Assembly: GCF_943913405.1 (NCBI RefSeq)
Contig: NZ_CALTYA010000062.1
Span: 1 to 12,132, forward strand
Direction: 5' to 3'
DNA: 12,132 nucleotides
Origin: an uncultured Flavobacterium sp.
GTDB taxonomy: Bacteria > Bacteroidota > Bacteroidia > Flavobacteriales > Flavobacteriaceae
Part shown: in pieces, positions 11,797 through 12,132 of the stretch
How positions within the stretch are numbered: position 1 is the first letter of the stretch
Layout of the letters: the number at the start of each line of letters is the position of its first letter
Notes under the pieces: model-generated
Database searches by the model: none
What the model was told of the DNA's origin: nothing
The model's input: only the letters and a program-made list of their open reading frames with translations
Position numbers and translations under genes: made by a program

Positions 11797-12132
11797 TTTT
11801 TCTCGTATGTGGAAATGGTTTAATAAAGAGCATTAAAATTGAGATTATAAATACAATTAAGATTATACAATATCCTATTATTTGCGAATTTCCTTTAGGA
11901 TTGTTGAGCATGGCAAATCCAATAATTGTAGTTATTGTTGAAATCAATATTATCATTTTTTGAGAACCAATGTTTTTCTTAAAAATAGCCCACCCTAAAT
12001 TAAATATCAAGATTGAATAAAAGATTAGCATTTGATATAATAAATGCCATTTATCAGGTCGGTTTAAATAATTTGGCATAAAATTCATTTCTGAAGAATA
12101 TATCAACAATATCAGTAGAGAAGTAATAATAA
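11792..12132 (-). CDS. Multi-pass membrane protein, 5' end beyond window
   Basis: The frame is open to the window edge; the upstream codons (ITSLLILLIYSSEM) are already hydrophobic, so the gene almost certainly begins outside the window. Four transmembrane segments are visible: the edge helix, LLYQMLIFYSILIFNLGWAIF, MIILISTITTIIGFAML, and IIGYCIILIVFIISILMLFI, ending in a basic tail PFPHTRKR (positive-inside suggests a cytoplasmic C-terminus). No family is recognised. The stop codon TGA (11792-11794) is provided by the truncated repeat rep11, and the last sense codon spans the junction, so the C-terminus was probably altered when the second half of the repeat was lost. Confidence 0.7.
   Translation of the reverse strand, partial: IITSLLILLIYSSEMNFMPNYLNRPDKWHLLYQMLIFYSILIFNLGWAIFKKNIGSQKMIILISTITTIIGFAMLNNPKGNSQIIGYCIILIVFIISILMLFIKPFPHTRKR

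Overview
The window looks like a Bacteroidota (Flavobacteriia-type) chromosome. It is strongly AT-rich. Exported proteins carry short signal peptides ending in ...FGQ, ...FSQ or ...KAQ, Shine-Dalgarno sites are weak or absent, and the best promoter matches are of the TTG-N20-TAnnTTTG type used by this phylum. Almost every gene is on the minus strand; the one clear exception is a HxlR-type regulator.

The main structure is an array of small gene cassettes separated by palindromic repeats of about 105-165 bp (11 copies, intact or damaged; called rep1 to rep11 here, left to right). The repeats have four different core sequences but share end arms of the form ...AAC on the left and GTT... on the right. 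In most cases each minus-strand gene stops 5-9 bp from the arm of the next repeat. The end arms match each other across a gene (the start and end of the same cassette) better than across a repeat. That is the pattern expected of integron attC sites, where R' and R'' of one cassette rejoin in the excised circle. I therefore read the window as an integron-like cassette array (CALIN-type: attC-like sites with no integrase in view). This is an inference; no integrase gene or attI is present.

Layout: 1-707, a 3'-truncated exported protein; 870-1928, a serine hydrolase of the penicillin-binding/class C beta-lactamase superfamily; 2136-3125, an exported unknown; 3469-4565, a two-gene unit (AhpD-like CxxC protein and a Crp/Fnr regulator) with its own terminator; 4725-7328, a more conventional chromosomal-looking block (DUF1801-like protein, 3-methyladenine glycosylase Tag, SnoaL/NTF2-like protein, short-chain dehydrogenase, and a divergent HxlR regulator); 7329-7753, a non-coding region with a 35-bp direct repeat and a decayed cassette repeat; then 7754-12132, seven one-gene cassettes: a lipoprotein, two exported unknowns, two cytosolic unknowns, an ankyrin-repeat protein, and a four-helix membrane protein cut by the window edge.

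Functionally, the central block is a plausible small stress-response unit (HxlR sensor, SDR and SnoaL enzymes). The Crp/Fnr and AhpD pair is plausibly a second redox-responsive unit. The remaining cassettes carry mostly unrecognised small exported or cytosolic proteins, the usual cargo of sedentary integrons.
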